From: JBEKTY01 sp049515555
GTDB taxonomy: Bacteria; Planctomycetota; Planctomycetia; Pirellulales; Thermoguttaceae
Assembly (NCBI GenBank): GCA_049515555.1
Contig: JBEKTY010000007.1
Span: 31,437-95,436 of the forward strand
DNA length: 64,000 bases
Direction: 5' to 3'
Shown here: piece after piece, positions 1-8,738 of the stretch
Numbering within the stretch: the stretch's first letter is position 1
How the letters are laid out: every line of letters begins with the position of its first letter
Notes under the pieces: model-generated
Database searches by the model: none
Told to the model about the DNA's origin: nothing
Seen by the model: the letters and a program-made list of their open reading frames with translations, nothing else
Made by a program: the position numbers and the translations under genes

Positions 1-1078
1 TGCGATGGATCGCCTCGTGAAGCGACTCGGGGCCCTGCGGCAGCGGCTGGTCGATGAAAAGCAACTGGGTGAAGTCGACCAGGGGGTTCTTCAGCAGGAT
101 CTTGCGTTTGACCTGCCGCACTGAGAAATAGAGATCGCGGACCTCGGGGGCCACATCGGCATAGGCTGTCAGCGGGTCGCTCGTGGGATCGGGCACGTCC
201 AGACCGGCGATCTTTGCCCAGGGGCCGCCGCCATAGGGGGCGGCAATCAGTACGGCCTTCCACGCCGAGTCGTCCAGGGCGGGCTGCTCCCATTGCGGGC
301 CGGCCTCTTTGCTCACGCGCCAGGAGCCGTCGGAAACTACGGCCCACGCCCGGCCGGTGACGGGAGTCACCGCCAGGCGGACAATCAGGCCGGCCGGATT
401 CTTCGTCGGGGCCGGCCGGTTCTCCGCCCGCACGGCGAGCACGTTCCGGCCTGGCTTGAGCAGTTTCGCCACCGAGAAAACGGCTGCCTGCCGCCAGGTG
501 TCGTGGGCGCCCACCCGGACGCCGTTCAAATACACCTCGCAGGCATCGTCGGCCGCGATGCGCAGCTCGGCCCGGCGGACCTCGGAGGGCAGCTCGAACC
601 GGCGGCGAAAGAAGCGGGTTGCGGCCGGTGCGTCTTCGGTTGGCTTGCCCTCGGGATACCAGATCCAGCTCGGCGCCGCGTCGGCAAGGTGGGAAGGCGG
701 CGGGAGGAAGCGATGGCTGTCCTGTTCGCCGATGCCGTCGAGTCGCTTCTTCAGCGACGCTAGCGCCGCCCGCTCAACGGTCAAGTCTGAGGGCCGCATG
801 TTGCGCGACAACCGGTCGGCCAATTGTTCGGCCCAGGCGATTTCCTTGGCCGCGCGCTCGGCGAGCGGCTCGCCCATCGCCTGGAACAGCCAGTCGCGGT
901 GCAAGGCGTCCTGGGCCTCGTCGGCAGCCAACGCCGCGGTCTGCGGCGATTGGGCCGCAGCGTGCTGGCCGAAGTTCACGGCGACAAACCCCGCGGCGAC
1001 AATCGCCAGGGATCGGACGAGGGGATGGGCGCTATCGCGCCTGCCGTTGGTCCGCGCTGTTGTCGAGTGATACGGCAT
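1..1078 (-). CDS. Large secreted protein with beta-sandwich domain, 3' end cut by window (possibly HZS-alpha-like)
   Basis: The frame runs from an ATG at 1078 off the left edge (359 codons visible), so the C-terminus is missing. Residues about 20-45 look like a signal peptide (SLAIVAAGFVAVNF, then HAAAQS). Residues about 130-260 look like a galactose-binding-type jelly-roll (RFFRRRFELP, AELRIAADDACEVYLNG, LLKPGRNVLAVRAEN, DDSAWKAVL), common in planctomycete secreted proteins. The stretch KRKILLKNPLVDFTQLLFID near the edge resembles the start of the propeller part of hydrazine-synthase-alpha-like proteins. That assignment is from memory of the family and is only moderate. The gene is divergent from the next intact gene. 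Confidence 0.6.
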   Translation of the reverse strand, partial: MPYHSTTARTNGRRDSAHPLVRSLAIVAAGFVAVNFGQHAAAQSPQTAALAADEAQDALHRDWLFQAMGEPLAERAAKEIAWAEQLADRLSRNMRPSDLTVERAALASLKKRLDGIGEQDSHRFLPPPSHLADAAPSWIWYPEGKPTEDAPAATRFFRRRFELPSEVRRAELRIAADDACEVYLNGVRVGAHDTWRQAAVFSVAKLLKPGRNVLAVRAENRPAPTKNPAGLIVRLAVTPVTGRAWAVVSDGSWRVSKEAGPQWEQPALDDSAWKAVLIAAPYGGGPWAKIAGLDVPDPTSDPLTAYADVAPEVRDLYFSVRQVKRKILLKNPLVDFTQLLFIDQPLPQGPESLHEAIHR

Positions 1079-1268
1079 GGTACAACTCCTGGCTTGTTCT
1101 CCTCGCGTTTGCGTTTGTGGACCGGGATTTCGGCTCCGGCAGACCGGTTGGGCGGCCAGAGAGTCTCGAACCGGCCGGGTCCTGCAGCGGGAACCGAACT
1201 GTCATTTTCCTTGCCCTGGCTCGCACCGTCAACTACGATTATCGATGGAATCGCGCCTGGACAGGCCG

Positions 1269-1399
1269 CTCTCCGCCGGTGGCCACGGCGGCTGTACGAG
1301 GCGTTGGCGATGGCTGTGCCGGGGATCGTCGCGCACCAGTCGTCGCCAAAGAATGGAGAACTCCTGGAGGTTCCCAGCTTCGGCAAGAGGCAGGCTTAA
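1269..1399 (+). pseudogene. Degenerate 3' end of a second Gfo/Idh/MocA oxidoreductase gene
   Basis: The stretch 1292-1399 encodes LYEALAMAVPGIVAHQ, then SSPKNGELLEVPSF and a stop. This closely matches the C-terminus of the intact oxidoreductase ending at 2620 (YESLGMTAPGIVAHQSALKN). Just upstream in another frame, 1269-1292 reads LSAGGHGG, also present in the intact protein about 25 residues earlier. An internal deletion with a frameshift therefore joined the two pieces. No body or start of this gene remains in the 190 bases before it. Confidence 0.75.
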
Positions 1400-1477
1400 C
1401 AATCACTCCGGGGCGATCTTGCGGTGTGTGCCGCGGTCCGAACCTGGTAGCAACCCGTCAGCATTAAGGAGCAAAGC

Positions 1478-2620
1478 ATGGCCGGTAATTCATCTCGTCG
1501 CGAGTTTCTGAAGGACTTGGGCGCGGGGGCCGTGGGGGCCGTGGCGGCGGGCAGTGCAGGCCTCGCCGCGGCCGATAAACCGGCTTCCTCATCCGCGGCG
1601 CCCGCCGCCCCGGCGATGTGGAAGCCGGTCTCGGACCGTAAAATCCGCCTGGGTGTGGTAGGGGGCGGCTTCGGTGCGTCCTTCGATTGGCACCGCCATC
1701 CCAACTGCGCCGTAGTGGCCGTCAGCGATCTTCAGACCGGGCGGCGCGACGGCCTGATGAAGGTCTTCCAGTGCGAGAAGTCCTACGGGTCACTGGAGCA
1801 ACTCGTGCTGGACGACAAGATCGAGGCGGTTGCCGTCTTCACCGACGCGCCCAGCCACGGCCGCCACTGCGTCGAGGTGATGAAGCGTGGCAAGCACTGC
1901 ATTTCAGCCGTGCCCGCCGCGATGAACATCGAGGACTGCCAGAAGCTCAAGGAGATCAAGGAGAAGACCGGCCTGAAGTACATGATGGCCGAGAGCAGCT
2001 ACTATCACAGCGCCGTCATACGCGGCCGGAACCTCTATGCCCAGGGCTGCAAGCTCGTATACTCCGAGGGCCATTACTACCATGACGGAGTGACGCGAAT
2101 CGACAGTTGGAAGAACTGGCGCTACGCCCTGCCGCCGATGCTTTACCCCACGCACTCCACCGCCTATTACGTGGGCGTGACGGGCAAGCGGCTGGTCAAG
2201 GCTTCATGCCTGGGCTGGCGTGGGGAAGGGGAAGAGTGGCGGAGGAACCAGTACGACAACGCCCCCTTTGTCAACGAATCGGCGATGTTCTACACTAGCG
2301 AGAACACCATGTTCCGCTGCAACGTATTCTGGAAGTGCGACGCGGGCGGCGAGAGCGGCGGACACATCTGGGAGACCAGGCCCACGGTGGACGTGCCCTC
2401 CAGCGTGCCGCTTCCGCCGTCGCTCTCCGCCGGCGGACATGGCGGGTCAGCCGGGCCGATCGTCAACGAGTTTGTCATGGCCATCGTCGAGGACCGTGAG
2501 CCGGCCATCAACATCTATGAATCGCTGGGAATGACCGCGCCGGGGATCGTCGCGCATCAATCGGCACTGAAGAACGGCGAAGTCCTGGATGTCCCGAGTA
2601 TCGATAAGAAACCCGCCTGA
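1478..2620 (+). CDS. Tat-exported Gfo/Idh/MocA family oxidoreductase
   Basis: 380 aa, ATG preceded by AAGGAG. The N-terminus SSRREFLKDLGAGAVGAVAAG is a typical twin-arginine leader, so the folded, cofactor-loaded enzyme is expected outside the cytoplasmic membrane. A Rossmann dinucleotide-binding glycine motif (RLGVVGGGFGASF) starts near residue 57. The middle has the family pattern of a conserved Lys after a beta strand (VEVMKRGKHCI). The C-terminal half (GHYYHD, WETRPTVDV, GGHGGS, then NEFVMAIVEDREPAINIYESL) fits the substrate domain of planctomycete members. These enzymes oxidise or reduce sugars or sugar acids with NAD(P); the substrate cannot be read here. A broken paralogue lies directly upstream. 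Confidence 0.88.
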   Translation: MAGNSSRREFLKDLGAGAVGAVAAGSAGLAAADKPASSSAAPAAPAMWKPVSDRKIRLGVVGGGFGASFDWHRHPNCAVVAVSDLQTGRRDGLMKVFQCEKSYGSLEQLVLDDKIEAVAVFTDAPSHGRHCVEVMKRGKHCISAVPAAMNIEDCQKLKEIKEKTGLKYMMAESSYYHSAVIRGRNLYAQGCKLVYSEGHYYHDGVTRIDSWKNWRYALPPMLYPTHSTAYYVGVTGKRLVKASCLGWRGEGEEWRRNQYDNAPFVNESAMFYTSENTMFRCNVFWKCDAGGESGGHIWETRPTVDVPSSVPLPPSLSAGGHGGSAGPIVNEFVMAIVEDREPAINIYESLGMTAPGIVAHQSALKNGEVLDVPSIDKKPA

Positions 2621-2801
2621 CGGCATACGGTGAAATTGCTGTGCACCGTGAAAAGACGGCGATTTGTAGCGGGGGAGGTTCCCACCCGGCGGCAGGTCAC
2701 TCCAGCCGGAAGCAATCGGAACAAGTGGGAAATATCGGGTTAGGCTGAGTCCAGCGTGGACTGGACCTTGAACGGCTACTCTTTTGACACAACAGCAGAC
2801 C

Positions 2802-5800
2802 ATGAGCACGACAATGAGAAGTTCGCTGGGATTGGGGATTCTTGTGTTTACTTGGGCCTCGGCGATTGCGGCCGAAGGGCCGGTCACGGCGGCGAAATAC
2901 CGCGGCGGGCAGCCGGTCACGCCGGCCCCGGACGGCACGATCTTCTGCGAAGCCGAGGAGTTTGCCGTGGAGAAGCCCGGCTGGCAGGCCCGGCCCTGGG
3001 GCGAGAACTATTTTTCGGGCACGTTTGCCAACACCTTCCTCTCGCGCAAGGCATTCCTCGGCGCTCCGGAGGAATGCGACGAGACCACGGCCACGATCGG
3101 GGTCAATGTCGCGGACGCCGGCCGGTACTTGGTTCTCGTCCGTTACGAGGCGGTCTATCGCTTCGAGACGCAGTTTCGGGTGAAGGTCGAGCAGGCCGGC
3201 CGGGTCCGCATGGACCGGCTCTACGGAGCACGGAACAACTTGAAGATCTGGCCCTTCGGCGAGCGCTTGCAGAAGGAAGTCGCCTGGCCCTGGGGCGCGG
3301 GGGAAAATATGGTTTGGGAGGGGCACGACGCTTATGCTGACCTGGATCACGGTCCGGCGAAGATCACGCTCCGCGCCGGTCCGCAACCGGCCCCGCAGGC
3401 CCGGCGCAACGTTGACTTGGTGATGCTCACCCGTGCCGAGGCCCAGATCCGCGAGCGCATCGAGAAGGAGAGCTACCTGCCGCTGGACGGGATGCTCACC
3501 CAGGCGGGCGACGTCTGGGCGCGCCTGCTGAACCAGTCCGACGGCTCGGCCATGTCGCTCACCTTGCCCAACGGCACCGAGCACTCTCCCTACTGGGTTC
3601 ATCTGCGCAAATGGAAGCCGGTGGTCGTGAAGGCCGGCTCGGGCAAGACCACCGACTGGACCGAGGTGGGGAGCGTGCTGGACACGCTCAACGATGGGCA
3701 GTGGAATCTGCAGGCCGCACCGGCCGATAAGGATCGACCGTTGCACTACAAGTTGGAGCTTGGCGTGCGCACCGCGGCCGGCGCGATCGAGAAGATCGCC
3801 GAATTCGAGAGCCGCGAGCCGGCCTTGCGCCTGACCTACCAAGCCGATACACGCTATTCGCGCCGGTTCGGCACTCAGGAGCAAGTGCTCCACGACCTCC
3901 TGGCCTACCTCAAGACCATTCCCATGCGCGGCAGGACGCCCACGCAGACGCTGATTTACGGCTATACGTTCGACCCCGGGCTGAGTCCGCGATACGACGC
4001 GGCCCTGCGCGAGTTCCGAGCGATGTTCGACCTACGCCTGACCTCGCCCGAGCCGATCGCGGGCACCTACGTCGATTGGCGCGGCCAGAGCCCGGAGCAA
4101 CTGGAGCAAACCTGCAAGAAGCTCAGCGAATCAGAGCGGCGGAACATAGCCGTGGTAAGCCTGGGGGACGAGATCGGGCTAGAGGCCCCGGACGCCAAGG
4201 CGACCACCGAGGGTTTCACAGCCTTCCTCAGGTCCGAAGGGGTCAGCCCCAGTGACGTGGACGCGGGCTCGGGCGGCGATTGGTCCAGGCTTATTTTCTC
4301 GCCTGATCCCAAGCGCAAGCAGTCGAAGCCGGGGCTCTACTACTGGTCGCTACGCTACCAGCATCACTACGGCATCCAGTCGATTAAGCGCCAGACCGAC
4401 GTCTTGCGCCGCTGGCTCCCCAACGCCGGGATCGGGGCCAATTTCTCGCCGCAGCACGGTAGCCCGGGCCAGTTCTACCAGGGCCAGGTCTTTCAATGGG
4501 TCACCTGCTTTCGCCAGGACGGCCTAACGCTTCCTTGGGCCGAAGACTATGCCTGGGGTGTGCCGCTGGGCACGCAACAGATGAACGCGATCAACCTGGA
4601 CCTGTTCCGCGCGGGCCTGCGGGGCAAGCCCGACCGCAAGATCCTTTACTACGTCATGCCGCACTGGCCCGGCAACACACCGGCTTCCTGGCGGCGGATG
4701 TTCCACAATGCCCTGGGCCACGGGATGAAGATCGTGGACCTGTTCGAGTTCCGTCCGGTGCAGGCCGCCTACACCGAGAACCACGTCTCCAACCCGGAGA
4801 CTTACGCCACGGTGCTGAAGACCTTCCGCGAGTTGGGGCAGTACGAGGACATTGTGCAGGCCGGCCAGCGACGGCCCGCCGAAGCGGCCCTCTGGTTCAG
4901 CGAGACGGCCGACATCTGGGACGACTGCGACGGTTCCTTCGGTGCAGCGAAGCGGGCCTTGTACATCGCCATCTTGCACCAGCAGTTGCCGTTGGATTTC
5001 CTCGTCGAGCAAGACGCGCTGGACGGCACGCTCGGCCGCTACAAGGTCCTCTACCTGGCCGACCGGCACGTGAGCCGGGCCGCCTCGGGGAAAATCGCCG
5101 CTTGGGTGCAAAACGGCGGCCGGCTCTTGGCCACGGCTGGCGCGGGCATGTTCGACGAGTACCATCAGCCGAACAAGACGCTCCGCGGTCTGTTGGGCGC
5201 GGAAATGACGGCGCTGGTGGTCCCCGCCGATGCCCGGGTGGACTTCGGCAAACAGGACCTGCCCTTTGCCAGGGCCATCGACACGGTGAACTGGTCCGGC
5301 CAATGGTTGCCCGTGACCGGAGCGGTCGCCCGGCTCAAGGCATCTGCCGACGCGACGGTCGAGGGCACGTTTTTGGACGGCTCACCGGCGGTCGTGGCCC
5401 GGCAAGTCGGCAAGGGAGAAGTCCGCTGGTGCGGTTTCCTGCCAGGTTTGACCTACTTCCATCCGGCGATTCCGCGCCGGCCCGTGGACCGCGGCACGAC
5501 CGACGACTCGATGGCCCACTTCGTCCCCAGTCAGTTCGACCCCGCGGCGGGCCGGCTGATCGGTTCGATTGCCGAGAGCGTGGCCCGTCCGGTCGTGTGC
5601 AGCCAAGCGTTGGTCGAGGCGAGCCTGATCGAGTCGCCTGCCGGGGCGATCCTCGTGCTGGCCAACTGGAGCGGCAAGCCGGTCCGCGAGCTAATCGTCA
5701 CCGCCAACACCCCGCTGCCTGCCCGAAGCGCGGGCCTGGCCAGCGGCTCCACAATCGCAGTGCATAAGGAGGGTGACCGGAGCGTCTTCACGTTCGATCT

Positions 5801-5831
5801 CGACGTGGCCGACGTGCTGATCCTACGATAA
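2802..5831 (+). CDS. Large secreted glycosidase-like protein with glutamine-amidotransferase-like trimerisation domain
   Basis: 1009 aa from ATG 2802; an ATG at 2814 (MRSSLGLGILVFTWASAIAA) is equally plausible, because no clear ribosome site separates them. A signal peptide is obvious. Residues about 40-200 form a carbohydrate-binding-like domain (IFCEAEEFAVEKPGWQARPW, DAGRYLVLVRYEA). The centre (about 370-680) looks TIM-barrel-like with aromatic and acidic motifs (QHGSPGQFY, LPWAEDYAWG). Residues about 690-860 (EQDALDGTLGRYKVLYLADR, WVQNGGRLLATAGAG) resemble the class-I glutamine-amidotransferase-like domain of GH42 beta-galactosidases. No GH family could be fixed, so the enzymatic role is inferred from architecture. 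Confidence 0.72.
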   Translation: MSTTMRSSLGLGILVFTWASAIAAEGPVTAAKYRGGQPVTPAPDGTIFCEAEEFAVEKPGWQARPWGENYFSGTFANTFLSRKAFLGAPEECDETTATIGVNVADAGRYLVLVRYEAVYRFETQFRVKVEQAGRVRMDRLYGARNNLKIWPFGERLQKEVAWPWGAGENMVWEGHDAYADLDHGPAKITLRAGPQPAPQARRNVDLVMLTRAEAQIRERIEKESYLPLDGMLTQAGDVWARLLNQSDGSAMSLTLPNGTEHSPYWVHLRKWKPVVVKAGSGKTTDWTEVGSVLDTLNDGQWNLQAAPADKDRPLHYKLELGVRTAAGAIEKIAEFESREPALRLTYQADTRYSRRFGTQEQVLHDLLAYLKTIPMRGRTPTQTLIYGYTFDPGLSPRYDAALREFRAMFDLRLTSPEPIAGTYVDWRGQSPEQLEQTCKKLSESERRNIAVVSLGDEIGLEAPDAKATTEGFTAFLRSEGVSPSDVDAGSGGDWSRLIFSPDPKRKQSKPGLYYWSLRYQHHYGIQSIKRQTDVLRRWLPNAGIGANFSPQHGSPGQFYQGQVFQWVTCFRQDGLTLPWAEDYAWGVPLGTQQMNAINLDLFRAGLRGKPDRKILYYVMPHWPGNTPASWRRMFHNALGHGMKIVDLFEFRPVQAAYTENHVSNPETYATVLKTFRELGQYEDIVQAGQRRPAEAALWFSETADIWDDCDGSFGAAKRALYIAILHQQLPLDFLVEQDALDGTLGRYKVLYLADRHVSRAASGKIAAWVQNGGRLLATAGAGMFDEYHQPNKTLRGLLGAEMTALVVPADARVDFGKQDLPFARAIDTVNWSGQWLPVTGAVARLKASADATVEGTFLDGSPAVVARQVGKGEVRWCGFLPGLTYFHPAIPRRPVDRGTTDDSMAHFVPSQFDPAAGRLIGSIAESVARPVVCSQALVEASLIESPAGAILVLANWSGKPVRELIVTANTPLPARSAGLASGSTIAVHKEGDRSVFTFDLDVADVLILR

Positions 5832-6129
5832 TGGCGATGTCTCGCCTTGGATCGAGTTCTTCACATTTGATTCACCGAAACACCCGAAGATTGTCCAGTT
5901 GCGCACCGAGTACAAATTGGACGAGCTGGCCAAACACGCGCAGACCGACATCGAGCGGGCTACGGCGCTGAAGAAGTGGGTGGCCGGGGCCCTGAAATTC
6001 GGCACCCCCGCCCCCGATGTGGTTAGCGACTGGAGCGCTGTGGCCCTGTTGGCTCGGGCCAAGAAAGGCCAGGTCGTCTGGTGCGGCCAGGCGGCGATGG
6101 TCTTCCAGCAGGCCTGTCTGGCTGTGTAG
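5830..6129 (+). pseudogene. Fragment of a secreted transglutaminase-like protein
   Basis: An open stretch with no start reads SPWIEFFTFDSPKHPKIVQL, then YKLDELAKHAQTDIERATAL and AKKGQVVWCGQAAMVFQQAC before a TAG. The pattern (segment before the conserved Cys of the transglutaminase core, then Cys) fits planctomycete transglutaminase-like proteins. The upstream half and the His/Asp half are absent. It overlaps the last bases of the preceding gene by 2 nt in another frame, so it is a relic rather than a gene. The following 365 bases (6130-6494) hold nothing I can recognise. Confidence 0.55.
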
Positions 6130-6494
6130 GCCAGCAAGCCGAAATGCGTGGGTGACCTTGGCCTTGACGTTGACTTTGCCGGCGACTGGATGGCCCCCGA
6201 GAGATGAACCGGCCCACCGAAGCCGCCAGACGCGAAGCAAGCCCAGTGGCTCGTTCGTGGATGAGTGTTTTCCTAAGCCACAACTCGTGGCCCCACTTCC
6301 CCGCCTCGTCGAAGTGGCCGGAGAGGTTGCGATTCTTGCGGGGGTGCGTGAAACGCCCCACGACCGCTAGCCCAGCCATATCAGGCCTGGGCGCCGTAAT
6401 TTGCCAATCCCAGCGGGTTGAACTATGATAATCCGAGTTGTTTCGGATGCTGCGGACTGGCACCGCCCGGCTGGACACCACAAGGAGCACTGCA

Positions 6495-8018
6495 ATGCGT
6501 CTTTCGAGAGTAGCGATGGGATTGATCCTGGCGTTGACCGGCGTTCTGGCTGGATTTCCGGCATGCCTGGGGGCCGACGCGGCGCCCGCTCAGGAAACAC
6601 CGGCCGAGCGCGACGCGCGCATGAAGTGGTTCCGCGACGCGCGGTTCGGCATGTTCATCCATTGGGGCGTTTACTCCGTGCCTGCCGGCGAGTGGAAGGG
6701 CAACAAGGGCTACGGCGAGTGGTTCCTCGAAGAGACCAAGATGCCCGTCTCCCAGTACGAGAAATTCGCTCGGCAGTTCAACCCGGTGAAGTTCGACGCC
6801 AAGCAGTGGGTGGAGATCGCCAAGGGCGCGGGCGTGAAGTACATCGTTATCACCAGCAAGCATCACGACGGCTTCGGCATGTACCGCTCCGAGCTGACCG
6901 ACTGGTGCATCAAGTCGACCCCCTTTCAACGCGACCCGCTCAAGGAGTTGGCCGCCGCCTGCAAAGAGGCTGGGATCACGTTCTGCCTCTATCACTCGAT
7001 CATGGACTGGCATCATCCCGACTGGGGCCAGCGGCGGAAATGGAACGACAAGGTGCCGGCCACGCCCCCGAACATGGACCGCTACACCGAGTACATGAAG
7101 GGCCAGCTCAAGGAACTGGTGACCGGCTACGGCCCGCTGGGCATCCTCTGGTTCGACGGCGAGTGGGAAGCCCCCTGGACCCACGACCGGGGCGTGGACC
7201 TCTATCATTACGTCCGCTCGCTCCAGCCGAGTATCATCGTCAACAACCGGGTCGGCAAGGCGCGGGCCGGGATGAGCGGCATGGATCAGGGCAAGGACCG
7301 TGCCGGCGACTATGGCACACCCGAGCAGGAAATCCCCGCCACCGGCTTCGGGCCTGGCGTCGACTGGGAGTCGTGCATGACCATGAACAACCACTGGGGC
7401 TACAACAAGGCCGACCAGCACTGGAAGTCGACGCAAGTGTTGATCCGCAACCTGATCGACTGCGCCAGCAAGGGGGGCAACTATCTGTTGAACGTCGGCC
7501 CGACGAGCGAAGGGCTCATCCCCGACCCCAGCGTCGAGCGAATGGCTGAGATCGGCCAGTGGATGAAGGTCAACGGCGAGTCGATCTACGGCACCACCGC
7601 CAGCCCGTTCAAGAAGTTGGCCTTCGGCAAGTGTACGCAGAAGCCGGGCAAGCTCTACCTGCACGTCTTCCAGTGGCCCCAGGACGGCAAGCTCCTGGTG
7701 CCGGTCGCCAACCAAGTGAAAAAGGCGTACCTCCTGGCCCAACCGACGGTCGAGCTGAAGTCGGAGAAATCGGACGCCGGCCAGACGCTGAGCATGCTCG
7801 CCGCGGCGCCGGACGCCAATGCCAGCGTGGTCGTCGTGGAAATCGAGGGGGCTGCGGACGTGCTTGCCAGTTCGCCGGCATTACGCCAGGCGGCCGACGG
7901 CTCGATGACCTTGCCCGCCGAGGAGGCGATCACGCACGGCGGGCAGATCAAGTTCGAGGGCGGATCGAACCGCGATTGTATCGGTTTCTGGCTCAATCCA
8001 AGCGACTGGGTCGAGTGA
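6495..8018 (+). CDS. Secreted GH29 alpha-L-fucosidase, ended early by an in-frame TGA
   Basis: The ATG at 6495 is set by AAGGAG 8 nt upstream and by a signal peptide (MRLSRVAMGLILALTGVLAG). The GH29 core is complete: RFGMFIHWGVYS, KYIVITSKHHDGFGMY, WHHPDWG, and GPLGILWFDGEWE, whose Asp near residue 221 is the expected nucleophile; later NNHWGYN and GGNYLLNVGPTSEG. It would release alpha-1,2/3/4/6-linked L-fucose from polysaccharide or glycan outside the cytoplasm. A TGA at 8016-8018 interrupts a frame that otherwise continues to a TAA at 8280-8282. The product is 507 aa with an intact catalytic domain but lacks the C-terminal beta-sandwich. Confidence 0.9.
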   Translation: MRLSRVAMGLILALTGVLAGFPACLGADAAPAQETPAERDARMKWFRDARFGMFIHWGVYSVPAGEWKGNKGYGEWFLEETKMPVSQYEKFARQFNPVKFDAKQWVEIAKGAGVKYIVITSKHHDGFGMYRSELTDWCIKSTPFQRDPLKELAAACKEAGITFCLYHSIMDWHHPDWGQRRKWNDKVPATPPNMDRYTEYMKGQLKELVTGYGPLGILWFDGEWEAPWTHDRGVDLYHYVRSLQPSIIVNNRVGKARAGMSGMDQGKDRAGDYGTPEQEIPATGFGPGVDWESCMTMNNHWGYNKADQHWKSTQVLIRNLIDCASKGGNYLLNVGPTSEGLIPDPSVERMAEIGQWMKVNGESIYGTTASPFKKLAFGKCTQKPGKLYLHVFQWPQDGKLLVPVANQVKKAYLLAQPTVELKSEKSDAGQTLSMLAAAPDANASVVVVEIEGAADVLASSPALRQAADGSMTLPAEEAITHGGQIKFEGGSNRDCIGFWLNPSDWVE

Positions 8019-8282
8019 CAATTCGACGTCACCCAGCCCGGCAAGTTCCAGGCCACGGCGGAAATCGCCGCCCAGGGCAGCGGCTCGTTCACGGTCGCGG
8101 TCGGCGACCGGAAGCTCAACGCGAAGGCTCCCAACACGGGCGACTACGGGAAGTTCCAGAGCGGGGCGCTCGGGGTGATCGACTTGGTGAAGCCCGGCAA
8201 GACGACCCTCAGCGTCAAGGCCGTCGCCGCCGGCTGGCAACCGCTGAACCTGCGGTCGATCAAGCTGGCGCCGGCCAAGTAA
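8019..8282 (+). pseudogene. Detached C-terminal beta-sandwich of the fucosidase
   Basis: In the same frame as the fucosidase, after WVE-TGA, the sequence reads QFDVTQPGKFQATAEIAAQG, then VAVGDRKLNAKA, and ends NLRSIKLAPAK-TAA. This is the usual DUF5077/carbohydrate-binding tail of planctomycete GH29 enzymes. A tryptophan (WVEW) is expected where the TGA stands, so TGG to TGA is the simplest explanation. No separate start or ribosome site is seen. Confidence 0.75.
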
Positions 8283-8322
8283 GGCCGACCGCGCCAGGGA
8301 AACGCGTGCGTGGGATAATTAC

Positions 8323-8613
8323 ATGGTGGGAGGCGACTGGCGGGGCAAGAAGCTGCCGGGCTTCGCATTCGATTGGTGCAAGAAGGAGGGCATGGTCGTG
8401 TACTCCTCCCCGGACTTGATGGACTGGACCTGCCATGGCAATTTCTGCGGGGCGTCCCCCGATCCCAATCATCCCCTGTACAACTACGTGCATGCCGCGG
8501 GCCGCGGCAAGCTCCTGTGCGCCAAGGGCGCCGGGAAGTTCGTCGCTCTGTTCGAGGTGGTGGACGACGCTTTCAGCGAAATCAACGTGACGGCGGCTGC
8601 CGTGGCTGAGTGA
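8323..8613 (+). pseudogene. Fragment of a GH43-like glycosidase
   Basis: 96 codons from an ATG without a ribosome site. The text MVGGDWRGKKLPGFAFDWC, VVYSSPDLMDWT, YVHAAGRGKLLCAKG and FVALFEVVDDAFSEIN matches the middle of GH43/levanase-like five-bladed propellers, where SSPDLMDW is the typical blade motif. Blades before and after are missing, and the frame is open upstream to the fucosidase tail, which argues for a relic. The 125 bases to the next gene show nothing. Confidence 0.5.
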
Positions 8614-8738
8614 TTTTCCGGCTTACGGCACAGAGGCTACGCGAGCACCTCGCCACAGATTCAGACTTGTCTCAATAACCCCCGCGAGAGCCTGTTCCAG
8701 GCGACCGGGCGGATCTCGCTCGATGATGCCACGGCCCG

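Noticed and set aside
8016..8018. UGA recoding as Trp or Sec
   Set aside because: Several genes here end in UGA with normal lengths, and no selenocysteine-type stem-loop was noticed after it. A point mutation or sequence error is simpler.
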